A DNA stretch of 64,000 nucleotides from Paenibacillus sabinae T27 (lineage in GTDB: Bacteria; Bacillota; Bacilli; Paenibacillales; Paenibacillaceae). The first letter of the stretch is position 1. Every line of letters starts with the position of its first letter. The stretch spans positions 980,001 through 1,044,000 of the forward strand of contig NZ_CP004078.1 in the NCBI RefSeq assembly GCF_000612505.1. Reading direction: 5' to 3'. Both the position numbers and the translations under genes were made by a program. This document shows positions 34,801 through 42,804 of this stretch, one piece after another. A model generated the notes under the pieces. It had not been told where the DNA came from and ran no database searches. It saw only the letters and a list, made by a program, of their open reading frames with translations.

Positions 34801-37800
34801 GACTTCCTTCGCTAACGTGCCGAACGGACGGCGGATCGCTTTGGCCTGGATGACCAACTGGGACTATCCGTTCAGCTTCCCGACCTCGCCTTGGAAGGGA
34901 GAACTGACGGTGCCGCGCGAATTGTCGCTGAAGACGACAGCGGACGGCCTTCGTCTGGCGCAGACACCGATTGAGGAGCTTGAAACCCTGCGGGGCGCGC
35001 CGTTCTCGGTTGCTGATACGGTCGTCTCCGGGAATACGGGCAATATTCTGGCCTCGTCCTTCGGCAATGCTTATGAAATCGAGGCCCAGCTTGAGCTGCC
35101 TGACACGGGGGCCGCTTCGGAATTCGGGTTCAACCTGCGGGAAGGGGGCAGCCAGCGGACCGCTGTCGGTTACCGGACCGGGGACGGCACATTGTTCATC
35201 GACCGCACAGCTTCCGGACGGACCGATTTCTCATCCAAATTCTCCACCCTGCATGAGGCCCATGTGCCGGCGGTGAACTCCAAGCTGAAGCTGCGTATTC
35301 TTGTGGACCAATCCTCCATCGAGGTGTTCGCGGCGGACGGCACGGCGGTCTTCTCCGATGTGATTTTCCCGGGTGCGGCGCGGAGCGGCATGAGCTTTTA
35401 TGCCAAGGGCGGCGCAGTTAAGGTGAAGTCCATCAAGGTTTATCCGCTAAAAAATATTTGGAACAGCGAGTTTCAGCCTGGCGATTCGGCCGGCCGGATC
35501 ATTCTGGACAGCAGCCTGCTGGAGCTGGGCTCCGGGGAATCCAAGGAGATCTACGCGAATGTGATGCCGCATGAACTTGCCCAGGAGCTGACCTGGACCT
35601 CCAGCGACGAGTCGGTTGTTAAGGCCGAGCCGACCGGTACCGGCAGCGCCGAGCTGAAGGCTGTGGCGCCGGGGACGGCGGCCGTTACCGTGCAGACGTC
35701 TGATGGAAGCTTGTCGTCCGTCATTCAAGTGACCGTGGGCATTTTCCATACGAATCTGAACAACTGGAAGCCGAATTCGAGCTGGGCGGTGACCTCCGAG
35801 GGCATCCGGGGCACCTTTGACAGCGACTCCAACTATATGTCGGGGGATCGGGCGGCGGACTTCACCTATGAAGCCGATATGATGCTCCCGGACACCGGGG
35901 GAGCCGGATCGATGCTGTTCCGGTCGAACGCCGACGGTACAAGCGCCTATTACTTCAACCTTGATCCCAATATGAAGTCGGCCCGGCTGTTCTATATGGC
36001 GGATGGCCAATTCCAGGACCGGCAGGTGCTGGCGAAAGTGCCGATGGCCGTGACTACGGGAGTGAAGCATCATGTCAAAATCACCGCCGCAGGCACGCGA
36101 ATTACCATCGAGCTGGACGGACGGCAGATCATCGACGTGGACGACGATACCTATCTCCAGGGCGCATTCGGCGTAAATGTATTCGGCGGGGATGCCTATT
36201 ACCAGAATGTCAATGTAACCGGGGCAACGCCGGCGGACGATACGCTATACCGTTTCATAAACGAGGGTACCAAAGCGGCGCTCGCTGCCGACAGCCAAAG
36301 TTCCCTCGCCATGCTCAGAACGGCGCCAGGAGAGGAATCGGTCAATCAATACTGGAGCTATTACCCGATCAAAAATAACGCCTTCACGATCCGGACGGGA
36401 GGAAGCGGCAAATCGCTCGACTGGGATACGGGGGCTAACAAGGTTCAATTGTACGCTTATCTCGGCTATGACAATCAGCGTTGGCTGGTGAACGCTAACC
36501 CGGACGGAACGCTGACGATTCTGTCCAAATTCCAGCCGGACCGGGCGCTGGAAGCCCGGGAGGATGGAACGGTGGCGCTTGGCGCCGCCGACGGCTCCGA
36601 CCGGCAGAAATGGCGCGCCGTGAAAGTGGAGGCCGGAGGCGGCGAGCCAGAGCCGCAACCGTCGGCTGCTCCGTCGGCTGCTCCGTCGGCGGCACCATCG
36701 GCTGCTCCGTCGGCCGCGCCGTCAGCCGAACCGTCGGCATCGGCTTCTGAGAAGCCGTCGGCGTCACCGGCACAGCCGACCCCGGCGCCAGAGCCGGCGC
36801 CCGCTCCGGCCCAGACGCCCGCAGCGTCTCCGCAGCCGGAGAGCGCCGTGACCGGCACGGCCGATCAGGCTCCGGCCAACTTCTTCACCGCGTCCAAGAC
36901 GGAGCAGGGGGGCGGATCGGCGCTGGCGATCACGCTTGCCGGCGGCGCGCTGAAACAGCTGGCCGCCGGCAAGGCGGCCGATCTTCAGATCAAAGTCGGC
37001 GTGAAGCAGGACGTTGTAGTAAGCGGCTTGTCGGCCGCCGAGTGGAACGGGCTGCTTCAAGGCGGCAGCCGCCTCACTGTCGGCACGCCGGAGCTTACCC
37101 TGACGCTGCCGCCGGTATCGCTGGGCGATGCGATCAAGGAGCTGGGCGGCGATGTAAAGGCGGAGGACATCGGAGTGCGCCTGTCCATTCAGCGGAGCGG
37201 AGACGCCGCAAGCACGGAGAAGACCGCCGCCGGTCAGGGCTATCGGCTGCTGGCCGATCCGCTGACGGTGAAGCTGACGCTAAGTTACAAGGACAAAAAT
37301 GTGTCGGCGCCCTTGAATGCTCCGACGGAGCTGCTCCTGCCGCTTCCGGCGGAACAGGCCGGAACGAAGGGCGGAATTGCCGCCGTTTCGGTTCAGGATG
37401 GTGGACAGCTGTTCGCGGTCCCGGCTGCGCTTAGGACCGTGGATAACACCCGGTACGCCGTGATCCACGAGGCGGCCGGTTACCGGACGTACGCGCTGCT
37501 CGGCGGCAGAACGTCCTTCTCCGACACCCCGGGGCACTGGGTTCAGGGCATCGCGCAAGACCTGGCGGACCGCCTGATGCTCGCGGGCGACGGCAGCGGC
37601 CAGTTTGCACCGGATCGCAAGGTTACTCGTTCGGAACTGGCGGCGCTCTCCGTCCGGAGTCTGGGGCTCATGGGCAGGGAGATCGCTTCCCCCGCCTTCA
37701 GCGACATCCCAGCGTCCTCGTGGGCATACGGCCCGGCGGAGCTTGCTCATCAATACGGGCTCATCACCGGCTTTCCCGGCGGCGTCTTTGACGGCGGCAG

Positions 37801-38086
37801 CGAGGTGAGCAGGGAGCAGGCTATGGTGATCGTCTACAATGCCATCTCCTTGATTAAGGGCGGCCATTCTCAGGCTGACTCCGCTAAGAAGGTGGATAGC
37901 CTGTCTGCTTACCGGGACCGCGGCGAGCTGTCTCCATGGGCTTCGGCTGCCGCAGCCTATCTTATTGAAAGCGGCATAGTCCAGGGAGACGGCACCAGTG
38001 AGCTAAGACCGAAGGATACGCTGACAAGAGCGGAAGCGGCCGCCTTGATTCACCGCGTGCTTCAGGCAAACGGCTGGATTGACTGA
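31823..38086 (+). CDS. Cell-wall-anchored modular GH32 levanase or fructanase
   Basis: Secreted protein of 2087 residues. In order: signal peptide (1-38, ending SVASA); four repeated beta-sandwich modules (about 58-216, 226-384, 395-553 and 558-720) like the CBM66 fructan-binding domain of SacC; GH32 catalytic domain (about 730-1215) with SDPNG, FRDPK and WECPDLF; an Ig-like Big_2 domain (1223-1306); a fifth CBM66-like module (1307-1469); a ricin-type beta-trefoil (1472-1603); a Pro/Ser/Ala linker; a further beta-rich domain; and three SLH domains (about 1897-2087). TTG 31823 is chosen because GGGAG lies eight bases before it. It would degrade levan or inulin on the cell surface and feed the two intracellular GH32 enzymes. 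No transporter is encoded nearby. Confidence 0.92.
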   Translation: MGRGKKLRGKVWLNAWVAVLLLGTVIFPGSYSVASAASVTDVTYGENISESASTSGLNSNLSGWTTRDKGSIEETADGLKLSSSENGFVLSAEQGESFSYEADVTLLQDSGVVSLVFRSNDSGWGSYMAQLDPGADILRLKDANGDRLLKAESVPLEAGQTYHLKVTAEGASLKVYWNGGSEPLIQVSDSAYTGGYFGMHVWNSSAVFQNIDMQVINTETRPGTVNSNLSGWAAKDKGNIEETADGLRLSSSENGFALSAEQGESFSYEADVTLLQNSGVVSLVFRSNDSGWGSYMAQLDPGADILKLKDADGDRVLKAESVPLEAGQTNHLKVTADGASLKVYWNGESEPLVQVSDSAYTGGYFGMHVWNSAAVFQNIYAGPIGDPQPIDMSGVSSNLTGWTQRGFGSVSSSPEGLQLSGAGAATVMSDTYASDFTYESDITLKSADSSGSLLLRSDAEGRKALLVQVDGKAGKIRLADAGSGQADRLWIEKSIAVLPDVSYHVKVKAEGTRINVYWNGKYDPIISAETELYSVSGGLGLRAAGTTVFQNIEVSDLLTNIEGLTVAEASWTKDLRGLKGTAQGKQWSRHLSQAQANDFVLEGDVTIAPDTPSAEAGLLFRASADGSEGYFLELNADDGTVQLIKSGAGGQEVLASASDIPLAAGKQHHVEIHAAGPNISVYVDGYAQPAASAEDASYASGLTGLAVKGGSAYFQNVYLTPSSGYYSESYRPAYHYTPARGSASDPNGLVYFEGEYHLFHQDRGQWAHAVSTDLVHWRRLPLALKWNDMGHIWSGSAIADETNASGLFGDSGGKGLIAYYTSFNPDKTGGNQKIGLAYSKDKGRNWQYYGDGAVIQNPGYVSPNEPGNWDFRDPKVVRDEANNRWVMVVSGGDHIRFFTSENLIDWTLTDNFGYGSYIRGGVWECPDLFPLPVDGDASNMKWVLMLSTGANPKTNGSDAEYFIGDLTPEGKFVNDNPAGTVLRTDYGKEMYASTSFANVPNGRRIALAWMTNWDYPFSFPTSPWKGELTVPRELSLKTTADGLRLAQTPIEELETLRGAPFSVADTVVSGNTGNILASSFGNAYEIEAQLELPDTGAASEFGFNLREGGSQRTAVGYRTGDGTLFIDRTASGRTDFSSKFSTLHEAHVPAVNSKLKLRILVDQSSIEVFAADGTAVFSDVIFPGAARSGMSFYAKGGAVKVKSIKVYPLKNIWNSEFQPGDSAGRIILDSSLLELGSGESKEIYANVMPHELAQELTWTSSDESVVKAEPTGTGSAELKAVAPGTAAVTVQTSDGSLSSVIQVTVGIFHTNLNNWKPNSSWAVTSEGIRGTFDSDSNYMSGDRAADFTYEADMMLPDTGGAGSMLFRSNADGTSAYYFNLDPNMKSARLFYMADGQFQDRQVLAKVPMAVTTGVKHHVKITAAGTRITIELDGRQIIDVDDDTYLQGAFGVNVFGGDAYYQNVNVTGATPADDTLYRFINEGTKAALAADSQSSLAMLRTAPGEESVNQYWSYYPIKNNAFTIRTGGSGKSLDWDTGANKVQLYAYLGYDNQRWLVNANPDGTLTILSKFQPDRALEAREDGTVALGAADGSDRQKWRAVKVEAGGGEPEPQPSAAPSAAPSAAPSAAPSAAPSAEPSASASEKPSASPAQPTPAPEPAPAPAQTPAASPQPESAVTGTADQAPANFFTASKTEQGGGSALAITLAGGALKQLAAGKAADLQIKVGVKQDVVVSGLSAAEWNGLLQGGSRLTVGTPELTLTLPPVSLGDAIKELGGDVKAEDIGVRLSIQRSGDAASTEKTAAGQGYRLLADPLTVKLTLSYKDKNVSAPLNAPTELLLPLPAEQAGTKGGIAAVSVQDGGQLFAVPAALRTVDNTRYAVIHEAAGYRTYALLGGRTSFSDTPGHWVQGIAQDLADRLMLAGDGSGQFAPDRKVTRSELAALSVRSLGLMGREIASPAFSDIPASSWAYGPAELAHQYGLITGFPGGVFDGGSEVSREQAMVIVYNAISLIKGGHSQADSAKKVDSLSAYRDRGELSPWASAAAAYLIESGIVQGDGTSELRPKDTLTRAEAAALIHRVLQANGWID
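31992..32979 (+). repeat. 504-bp in-frame duplication inside the levanase gene
   Basis: The first two carbohydrate-binding modules are nearly identical at DNA level with a period of 504 bp (168 codons). Blocks such as the one at 32131 and its copy at 32635 match base for base, pointing to a recent duplication or gene conversion. Confidence 0.85.
36659..36738 (+). repeat. 12-bp coding repeat (PSAA linker)
   Basis: About six imperfect copies of CCGTCGGCTGCT encode a Pro-Ser-Ala-Ala linker in front of the wall-anchoring part of the levanase. Copy number may vary by slippage. Confidence 0.8.
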
Positions 38087-38104
38087 ACTGGCGCCTAGCG
38101 CTTG

Positions 38105-38156
38105 AGCGGAGCATGTCCGCAGGGTTCGTGGAACCTTGCGGACACTCCGCTTTTTT
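38105..38156 (+). terminator. Terminator of the fructan locus
   Basis: Stem AGCGGAG/CTCCGCT with inner TGTCCGCAGGGTTC/GAACCTTGCGGACA and six T. Confidence 0.92.
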
Positions 38157-38267
38157 GTGTGGGATGGGAGAGTACGGCGGGACGGTTCCTTTATCCCCGA
38201 AGACAGGCAGAGTGTGGTGGCGGCTGGTATAATGGAAAGACCTATGGAAACAGGAAAGAGGAACGAC

Positions 38268-38825
38268 ATGAAGACACTGCTCGTTACCGGCTACCGTGCG
38301 CATGAGCTCGGTATTTTTGACAATAAGCACCCCGGTATTCCCTATATCAAAAAAGCGCTCGCATCCCGTATGCTCCCGCTGCTGGAAGAGGGCCTGGAAT
38401 GGATCATCACCCCGGGACAGTACGGCGTCGACCTCTGGGCATGCGAAACTGCGCTTGAGCTTAAAGCAGAATACCCCGGCCTGAAGCTGGGCATTATCGC
38501 GGCCCATGCCGCCCCGGAGGAAAGGTGGAAGGAAGAGAAGCAGGAGGAATTTCGCCGGATTGCGGCGGCGGCGGATTATTACGGAGCGGTCAGCAACCGT
38601 CCTTATAAAGGAAGCTGGCAGTTCCGGGCGAGGGACGAGCTGCTGATGCGCAAAAGCGACGGCCTGCTGCTGGTATATGATGAAGAGGCGGCGGAGGGGA
38701 GCCCGAAGTATCTTAAAGAAAAAGCGGCAAAGCTGGAGGAAGAGACGGGATACCCGCTGCTCACGATTTCGATGGACGAGATCCAAAGCATGGCGGATGA
38801 GGACAATCAGTCGCAGTACGATTGA
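38268..38825 (+). CDS. YpsA-like SLOG-family protein (DUF1273)
   Basis: Soluble protein of 185 residues with a SLOG Rossmann-like fold. It opens KTLLVTGYRAHELGIF and contains WIITPGQYGVDLWACE and NRPYKGSWQFRARDE, which match the YpsA family. SLOG proteins are predicted to bind nucleotide-derived ligands, and YpsA has been linked to cell division in Bacillus and Staphylococcus. The ATG at 38268 follows AGGAAAGAGG; the frame upstream of it overlaps the levanase terminator and is not translated. TATAAT at 38228 is a probable -10. Confidence 0.9.
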   Translation: MKTLLVTGYRAHELGIFDNKHPGIPYIKKALASRMLPLLEEGLEWIITPGQYGVDLWACETALELKAEYPGLKLGIIAAHAAPEERWKEEKQEEFRRIAAAADYYGAVSNRPYKGSWQFRARDELLMRKSDGLLLVYDEEAAEGSPKYLKEKAAKLEEETGYPLLTISMDEIQSMADEDNQSQYD

Positions 38826-38865
38826 ATCCGGTTTCGCCATATGGCGGCTGTCACCTGAAAGCCAT

Positions 38866-38892
38866 ACAAAAAGGAGCCGCCCAAGCAGCTCC
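38866..38892 (-). terminator. Terminator of the DUF2269-like gene
   Basis: Minus-strand GGAGCTGC/GCGGCTCC stem, TTGG loop, then TTTTTG. On the plus strand it may also serve the YpsA-like gene. Confidence 0.75.
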
Positions 38893-38935
38893 CCCTTGAC
38901 TGGATTGGTCCTGTAGCCAGCGCCCAGCAACCCCG

Positions 38936-39382
38936 TCAGAAAGGCTTGAATACCATCAGCACAATAAGAATAAACGCGGCGGCATGGGTGACCTTTTCCC
39001 ATCTCGCCGAGAGCTTCGACAGCCGCTTATACGATTCCGGCAGGCGCTCCCCGTTCTCTGTATGGAGGATTTGGAGCTGCTTGTTCATCTGCCTCGGGAG
39101 AATGCCCGCAACGATCACCTGAACGGCGAGGTAGATGGCGATGGAGGCGATATACCAGCCTGCTTTAAACAACGAGGGTTCCAGAATCGCCATGCCAATG
39201 CCCGTTAGCAGCAGCAGGATGCTGCCGATCTTCGGGAGGATTTCCAGCCTTTTCAGCATGGACAGGACAAACTTGGCCTGACTGACCGTTCTTGCGCTTT
39301 TGGCGATAAGAGGAAAAGCAAAGGCCGCACCCAGCCCCATAACTGCGGCGGCAATGTGGACAAACAGCACATAAATGTACAT
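38936..39382 (-). CDS. DUF2269-like membrane protein
   Basis: Integral membrane protein of 148 residues with four hydrophobic segments (about 3-25, 50-70, 75-95 and 127-146). The N terminus MYIYVLFVHIAAAVMGLGAA carries a conserved-looking His in the first helix, as in DUF2269-type proteins. GGGGGGAG precedes the ATG. It is a single gene between two terminators. No function is established. Confidence 0.8.
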   Translation of the reverse strand: MYIYVLFVHIAAAVMGLGAAFAFPLIAKSARTVSQAKFVLSMLKRLEILPKIGSILLLLTGIGMAILEPSLFKAGWYIASIAIYLAVQVIVAGILPRQMNKQLQILHTENGERLPESYKRLSKLSARWEKVTHAAAFILIVLMVFKPF

Positions 39383-39499
39383 TCCCTACTCCCCCCATCA
39401 ACAGATGGAAATGTCAACCTGTTGGCTATTATATAGTCAAAGGTTAGGGAAATTGTCACATGTTTCGCCGTTTGGGAAAATTTTTTTTCAACGAAAAGA

Positions 39500-39537
39500 G
39501 AGGGAGATGCAGGCCTATCGGACCTGTGTCTCCCTCA
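39500..39537 (-). terminator. Terminator of the amidase gene
   Basis: GAGGGAGACACAGG pairs with CCTGCATCTCCCTC on the minus strand, followed by TCTTTTC. Confidence 0.75.
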
Positions 39538-39547
39538 TCGCCTATAA

Positions 39548-41014
39548 TTAGATAAAGCTGCGCAGCGACGGCGGCTTGCGGGCTTTGGAGTGCCGCTCGA
39601 ACGCGTAAGCCAGCCTGATCAGCGTCGGCTCGGCGTAAGCCATGCCCGCAAACGTCACGCCGAAGGGCTCGCCGTCCGGCGTATACCCGGCGGGCACGAC
39701 GATCGACGGGTAGCCGGCCCGGGCCATAATTCTTGAGCCGAAATCGGCGGGGAACAGCAGGGCGTCCAAGCGGTGCTCCCGCATGACGGCGTCGATGCCC
39801 TCTTCCTTGCACAGCCTGAGATCGGCCGCCCTGTCGCGGAGATACTGCGGCTCCGTCAAAGCGCCGGAGGTTCTGTACTCAGCGTCAAGCAGCGTCGATT
39901 GGCCATAGCGGAGCGTTTCCATCGGATGGGCGTGGTTGAAAGCGATGATGTCTTTCAGCGTGCGCATAGGCGCGCCCGGACCGAGCTTCGCCAGGTAGGC
40001 GTTCAGCGAATTTTTGAACTCGTTCAGTAGAACCGTGGAATAGCGGACCTCACGCGCTGTCGGAACATTTGCGGGATCGACGATCACCGCCCCGTGGTCC
40101 TTCATCAGCTGGACGGCCGCCTCATACAGCGCAATCCGGTCTTCGCCGACTTCCTCGAAATAGTAATCGCGCGGAATGCCGATTCTTGCGCCCTGAAGGC
40201 CGTTCCCGTCCAAAAATTCGGTGTAATCCCCGTGGGTTCTCCCGAGCGATGCACCCATGGCGGCATCCGTTTCGTCCTCGCCAAGCATGGCATTCAGCAG
40301 CAGCACCGCGTCGCGAACTGTTCTTGCCATCGGTCCGGCCGTATCCTGCGAGTTCGACAGCGGCAGGATGCCGGAGCGGCTGAGCAGCCCGACCGTAGGC
40401 TTGATCCCGACAATGGAGCCGAGACTGGCGGGGTTGAGGATCGAGCCGGAGGTTTCCGTTCCGACGGAGACCGTGCAGAAATTGCAGGCGACGGCCACGG
40501 CGGAGCCTGAGCTTGAGCCTCCCGTCGGCTTCGAAATATTGTATGGGTTCAGCGTCTGCCCGCCGCGCGAGCTGTATCCGGACGGCATGCCCATGGTCAT
40601 GAAGTTGGCAAACTCGGTCATGTTCGTCTTGCCAAGGATCACCGCTCCCGCTTTCCGCAGCCGGGACACAATAAAGGCGTCTTCCCCGGCAAAAGAATCC
40701 GCAAGCGCAAGCGACCCGGCGCTCGTATGCATTTTATCCCCCGTGTTGATGTTGTCCTTGAGCATCACGGGAACGCCATGGAGCGGCCCCCGGGCGCCGA
40801 GCCTTGCGCGCTCCGTATCCATGGCATCCGCGATAAACAGAGCGTCCGGATTCATCTCAATCACGGAGTTTACCGTCAGCCCGTTCTTGTCATGATCCGC
40901 GATGCGTTCAAGGTACATCAGAACGAGCTGTCTGGATGTAATTTCGCCGGAGTCCAGCGCTGCCTGAATCTTCGTAATCGTCGTCTCCACAATTTCAAAT
41001 GCCATCCTTCGCAC
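39548..41014 (-). CDS. Amidase-signature-family hydrolase
   Basis: Cytoplasmic amide hydrolase of 488 residues. The Ser-cisSer-Lys triad regions are visible: VMLKDNIN with the catalytic Lys, the Gly/Ser-rich signature KPTGGSSSGSAVAVA, and SVGTETSGSILNPAS with the nucleophile Ser. It starts with GTG at 41014 (AGGA six bases before) or ATG at 41005. No GatC or GatB genes are adjacent, so it is not the tRNA amidotransferase GatA. The substrate could be an aliphatic or aryl amide. Confidence 0.92.
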   Translation of the reverse strand: MRRMAFEIVETTITKIQAALDSGEITSRQLVLMYLERIADHDKNGLTVNSVIEMNPDALFIADAMDTERARLGARGPLHGVPVMLKDNINTGDKMHTSAGSLALADSFAGEDAFIVSRLRKAGAVILGKTNMTEFANFMTMGMPSGYSSRGGQTLNPYNISKPTGGSSSGSAVAVACNFCTVSVGTETSGSILNPASLGSIVGIKPTVGLLSRSGILPLSNSQDTAGPMARTVRDAVLLLNAMLGEDETDAAMGASLGRTHGDYTEFLDGNGLQGARIGIPRDYYFEEVGEDRIALYEAAVQLMKDHGAVIVDPANVPTAREVRYSTVLLNEFKNSLNAYLAKLGPGAPMRTLKDIIAFNHAHPMETLRYGQSTLLDAEYRTSGALTEPQYLRDRAADLRLCKEEGIDAVMREHRLDALLFPADFGSRIMARAGYPSIVVPAGYTPDGEPFGVTFAGMAYAEPTLIRLAYAFERHSKARKPPSLRSFI

Positions 41015-41125
41015 GCTTCTTCCTGTGATGTAATCGCCTTCAAATTTAATATAAGCCAGTTTGGCTTGGCTTCATAGTCTGACTTCGATTTTATTGCTGA
41101 GGAAGCAGCGCTCGGCAAAAAAAAT

Positions 41126-41175
41126 AAAGCGGAAGCGGTCCGGCTATATTCGAGGCCAAACTCGTTTCCGCTTTT
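41126..41175. terminator. Bidirectional terminator
   Basis: AAAGCGGAAGCG pairs imperfectly with CGTTTCCGCTTT, with A- and T-runs outside both arms. It ends the small gene at 41205. Confidence 0.75.
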
Positions 41176-41204
41176 TCAAGACGTAAAGCCCCGGACAAGA
41201 GAAG

Positions 41205-41693
41205 CTAATCCTGCAGCTGCGTAAAGCCTTCTTCCGCCAAATATTCTCTCGCTTCGTCCGGCGTTTCAAAGGCCATTTCTAAACTCAGGCCCGAATAGAG
41301 ATACCACAGGTCGTCCTCGGCTTTAAGTGTAAGCTTCTCGCCTTTCCCGTTCACCCAGTTCGTCTCGGCCGCAAGCCGCTTGCGCTTCTTGGCTGACGGC
41401 ACCGCTTCGGGCAAAGGCTCGGAAAGCGAAGCGATGGAGGCGTCCAGCAGGCGCCGCAGTTCGTCCTCCGTGAAATCGCGGATGTTGACAAGGCCCTTGT
41501 CGTCGGTGGGGTACCCCTTGAGCAGGCCCGCGTATACATAACCGTTGCCGTTCGGGTGGAGATGAAACGCGACCGTTTTTTTGTCGTGCTGGCTTTCTTC
41601 ATAATGGTAGTTAACCCTTCCCAGAGACACGTCTTTGCGCTGAAGCTGCGGGTAGGAGTCTAGAATCTCGATTTTTTGTTGAAAAGTAAGCAT
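41205..41693 (-). CDS. Hypothetical soluble protein (162 aa)
   Basis: I do not recognise a named family. The protein is soluble with alternating strands and helices: LDSYPQLQRKDVSLGRVNYH near the N terminus, a strand pair with HLHPNGNGYVYAG, then a charged middle and an acidic C terminus. The ATG at 41693 follows CGGAGG by nine bases; the frame stays open 73 codons further upstream, but that part has no signal. It is divergent from the Nudix gene. It is likely a conserved but uncharacterised protein. Confidence 0.75.
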   Translation of the reverse strand: MLTFQQKIEILDSYPQLQRKDVSLGRVNYHYEESQHDKKTVAFHLHPNGNGYVYAGLLKGYPTDDKGLVNIRDFTEDELRRLLDASIASLSEPLPEAVPSAKKRKRLAAETNWVNGKGEKLTLKAEDDLWYLYSGLSLEMAFETPDEAREYLAEEGFTQLQD

Positions 41694-41937
41694 GCGGTCA
41701 GCCTCCGTTGATCGAATCGGTTCGGCCGGGACTTGGCAGTAGCATTTATCCCCGGCTTTCGCTTTCTGATTATAGCATGACCCGGGGTTTCGCGCCGCCT
41801 GGGGAGCTTTATCCCCATATCCGTAGTGTAAAATGTGGATAATGTGGAAAAATAGATTTGAATTAGAGAAATCATCCACTGGTAAATAACAGGATGCGGC
41901 GTTATATTCCATTTATAACATGACGGAGGTGGCTATA

Positions 41938-42336
41938 TTGATTCCAGTGGCGGCGGCCATCATTTATAACTCGGAAGGCAAAGTGCTGATTGCGCGCCGC
42001 AGGGAAGGCAAGTCCCAGGCGGGACTGTGGGAATTTCCCGGCGGCAAGATCGAAGAAGGCGAAGACGCCTGTGCCTGCCTGCGGCGGGAATTGAGGGAAG
42101 AGATGGGCATTGACATTATGCCATATGCCTATTTTGGCGTTAACGAGCACCGCTACGGCAAAAGCTTGATTATCCGGCTGATCGCCTGGAAAGCAGAATA
42201 CTGGGGAGGCGAGATCGTCCTGACGGATCATGACGACTGCCGCTGGGAGCATCCGGGGGAGCTGGACCGGTTTCATTTTGCCCCCGCCGATCTTCCGTTT
42301 GTGCGGAAGCTGGGTCTGGAACCCGGTGGACGATGA
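41938..42336 (+). CDS. Nudix hydrolase (MutT-like)
   Basis: Small pyrophosphohydrolase of 132 residues. The Nudix box is complete: GGKIEEGEDACACLRREL followed by REEMGI, including the metal-binding glutamates. The LWEFPGGK lead-in and the WKAEYWGGEIVLTDHDDCRW segment resemble 8-oxo-dGTP-cleaving MutT proteins. I prefer the TTG at 41938 since GGAGG lies eight bases before it; an upstream ATG at 41920 has no ribosome binding site. A nucleotide-pool cleaning role is inference from the family. Confidence 0.9.
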   Translation: MIPVAAAIIYNSEGKVLIARRREGKSQAGLWEFPGGKIEEGEDACACLRRELREEMGIDIMPYAYFGVNEHRYGKSLIIRLIAWKAEYWGGEIVLTDHDDCRWEHPGELDRFHFAPADLPFVRKLGLEPGGR

Positions 42337-42370
42337 AAGCCTGTAAGAATGTTCTTTTTGTTATATAATT

Positions 42371-42388
42371 TACCGTCCGCAGACGGTA
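42371..42388. promoter_or_regulatory. Inverted repeat before a small membrane protein gene
   Basis: TACCGTC and GACGGTA flank CGCA. It lies 40 bp before the gene at 42428 and just after that gene's neighbour, and may be an operator or a weak terminator. Confidence 0.4.
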
Positions 42389-42427
42389 TGATAGATATAG
42401 GGAAGAATACCAATAAGGAGTGGGAAT

Positions 42428-42781
42428 TTGCAGAAGACAGGCTATAGAATGCTGTTCCACATCGCCATATATGCTGTTTTGTTTTTTGTGCTGCCTCTGT
42501 ATTATCGGAGCCATCCGGGGACGATGGAGGATCTGGGCAGGATTGTCATGCTGTTGGTGATGATCTGTCCGGCGGCGATCTTTATTTTATCGGGAGAGCT
42601 TGGTTATCGGGCAGGGTTTCTCCCGCTGGCGGCGCTTCTGCCGGTTCTTTTGTTTACGCTTTCGGTGCTGACGGTGTTTGAAGGCCAAGTCACCGGTTTT
42701 GTCTATTCGGCGGCCTACGGCGTGATCTCGCTGGCTGGGAATGCGATCGGTTCTTTTTTTCGGAAACGGAGAAGGAAATAG
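42428..42781 (+). CDS. Small membrane protein (117 aa), unknown
   Basis: No family recognised. Four hydrophobic stretches are visible (about residues 8-24, 38-55, 62-80 and 88-105), and the C terminus is basic (FFRKRRRK), suggesting an inside C terminus. It starts at TTG 42428, eight bases after AAGGAG. It lies 24 bases before a histidine kinase gene on the same strand and is probably cotranscribed with it, so it may be an accessory or sensing partner. Confidence 0.75.
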   Translation: MQKTGYRMLFHIAIYAVLFFVLPLYYRSHPGTMEDLGRIVMLLVMICPAAIFILSGELGYRAGFLPLAALLPVLLFTLSVLTVFEGQVTGFVYSAAYGVISLAGNAIGSFFRKRRRK

Positions 42782-42804
42782 ACCGGTTTGGGAGGGGACT
42801 CAAG

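Noticed and set aside
39548..41014. GatA subunit of the tRNA amidotransferase
   Set aside because: No gatB or gatC lies next to it, and the gene is monocistronic with its own terminator.
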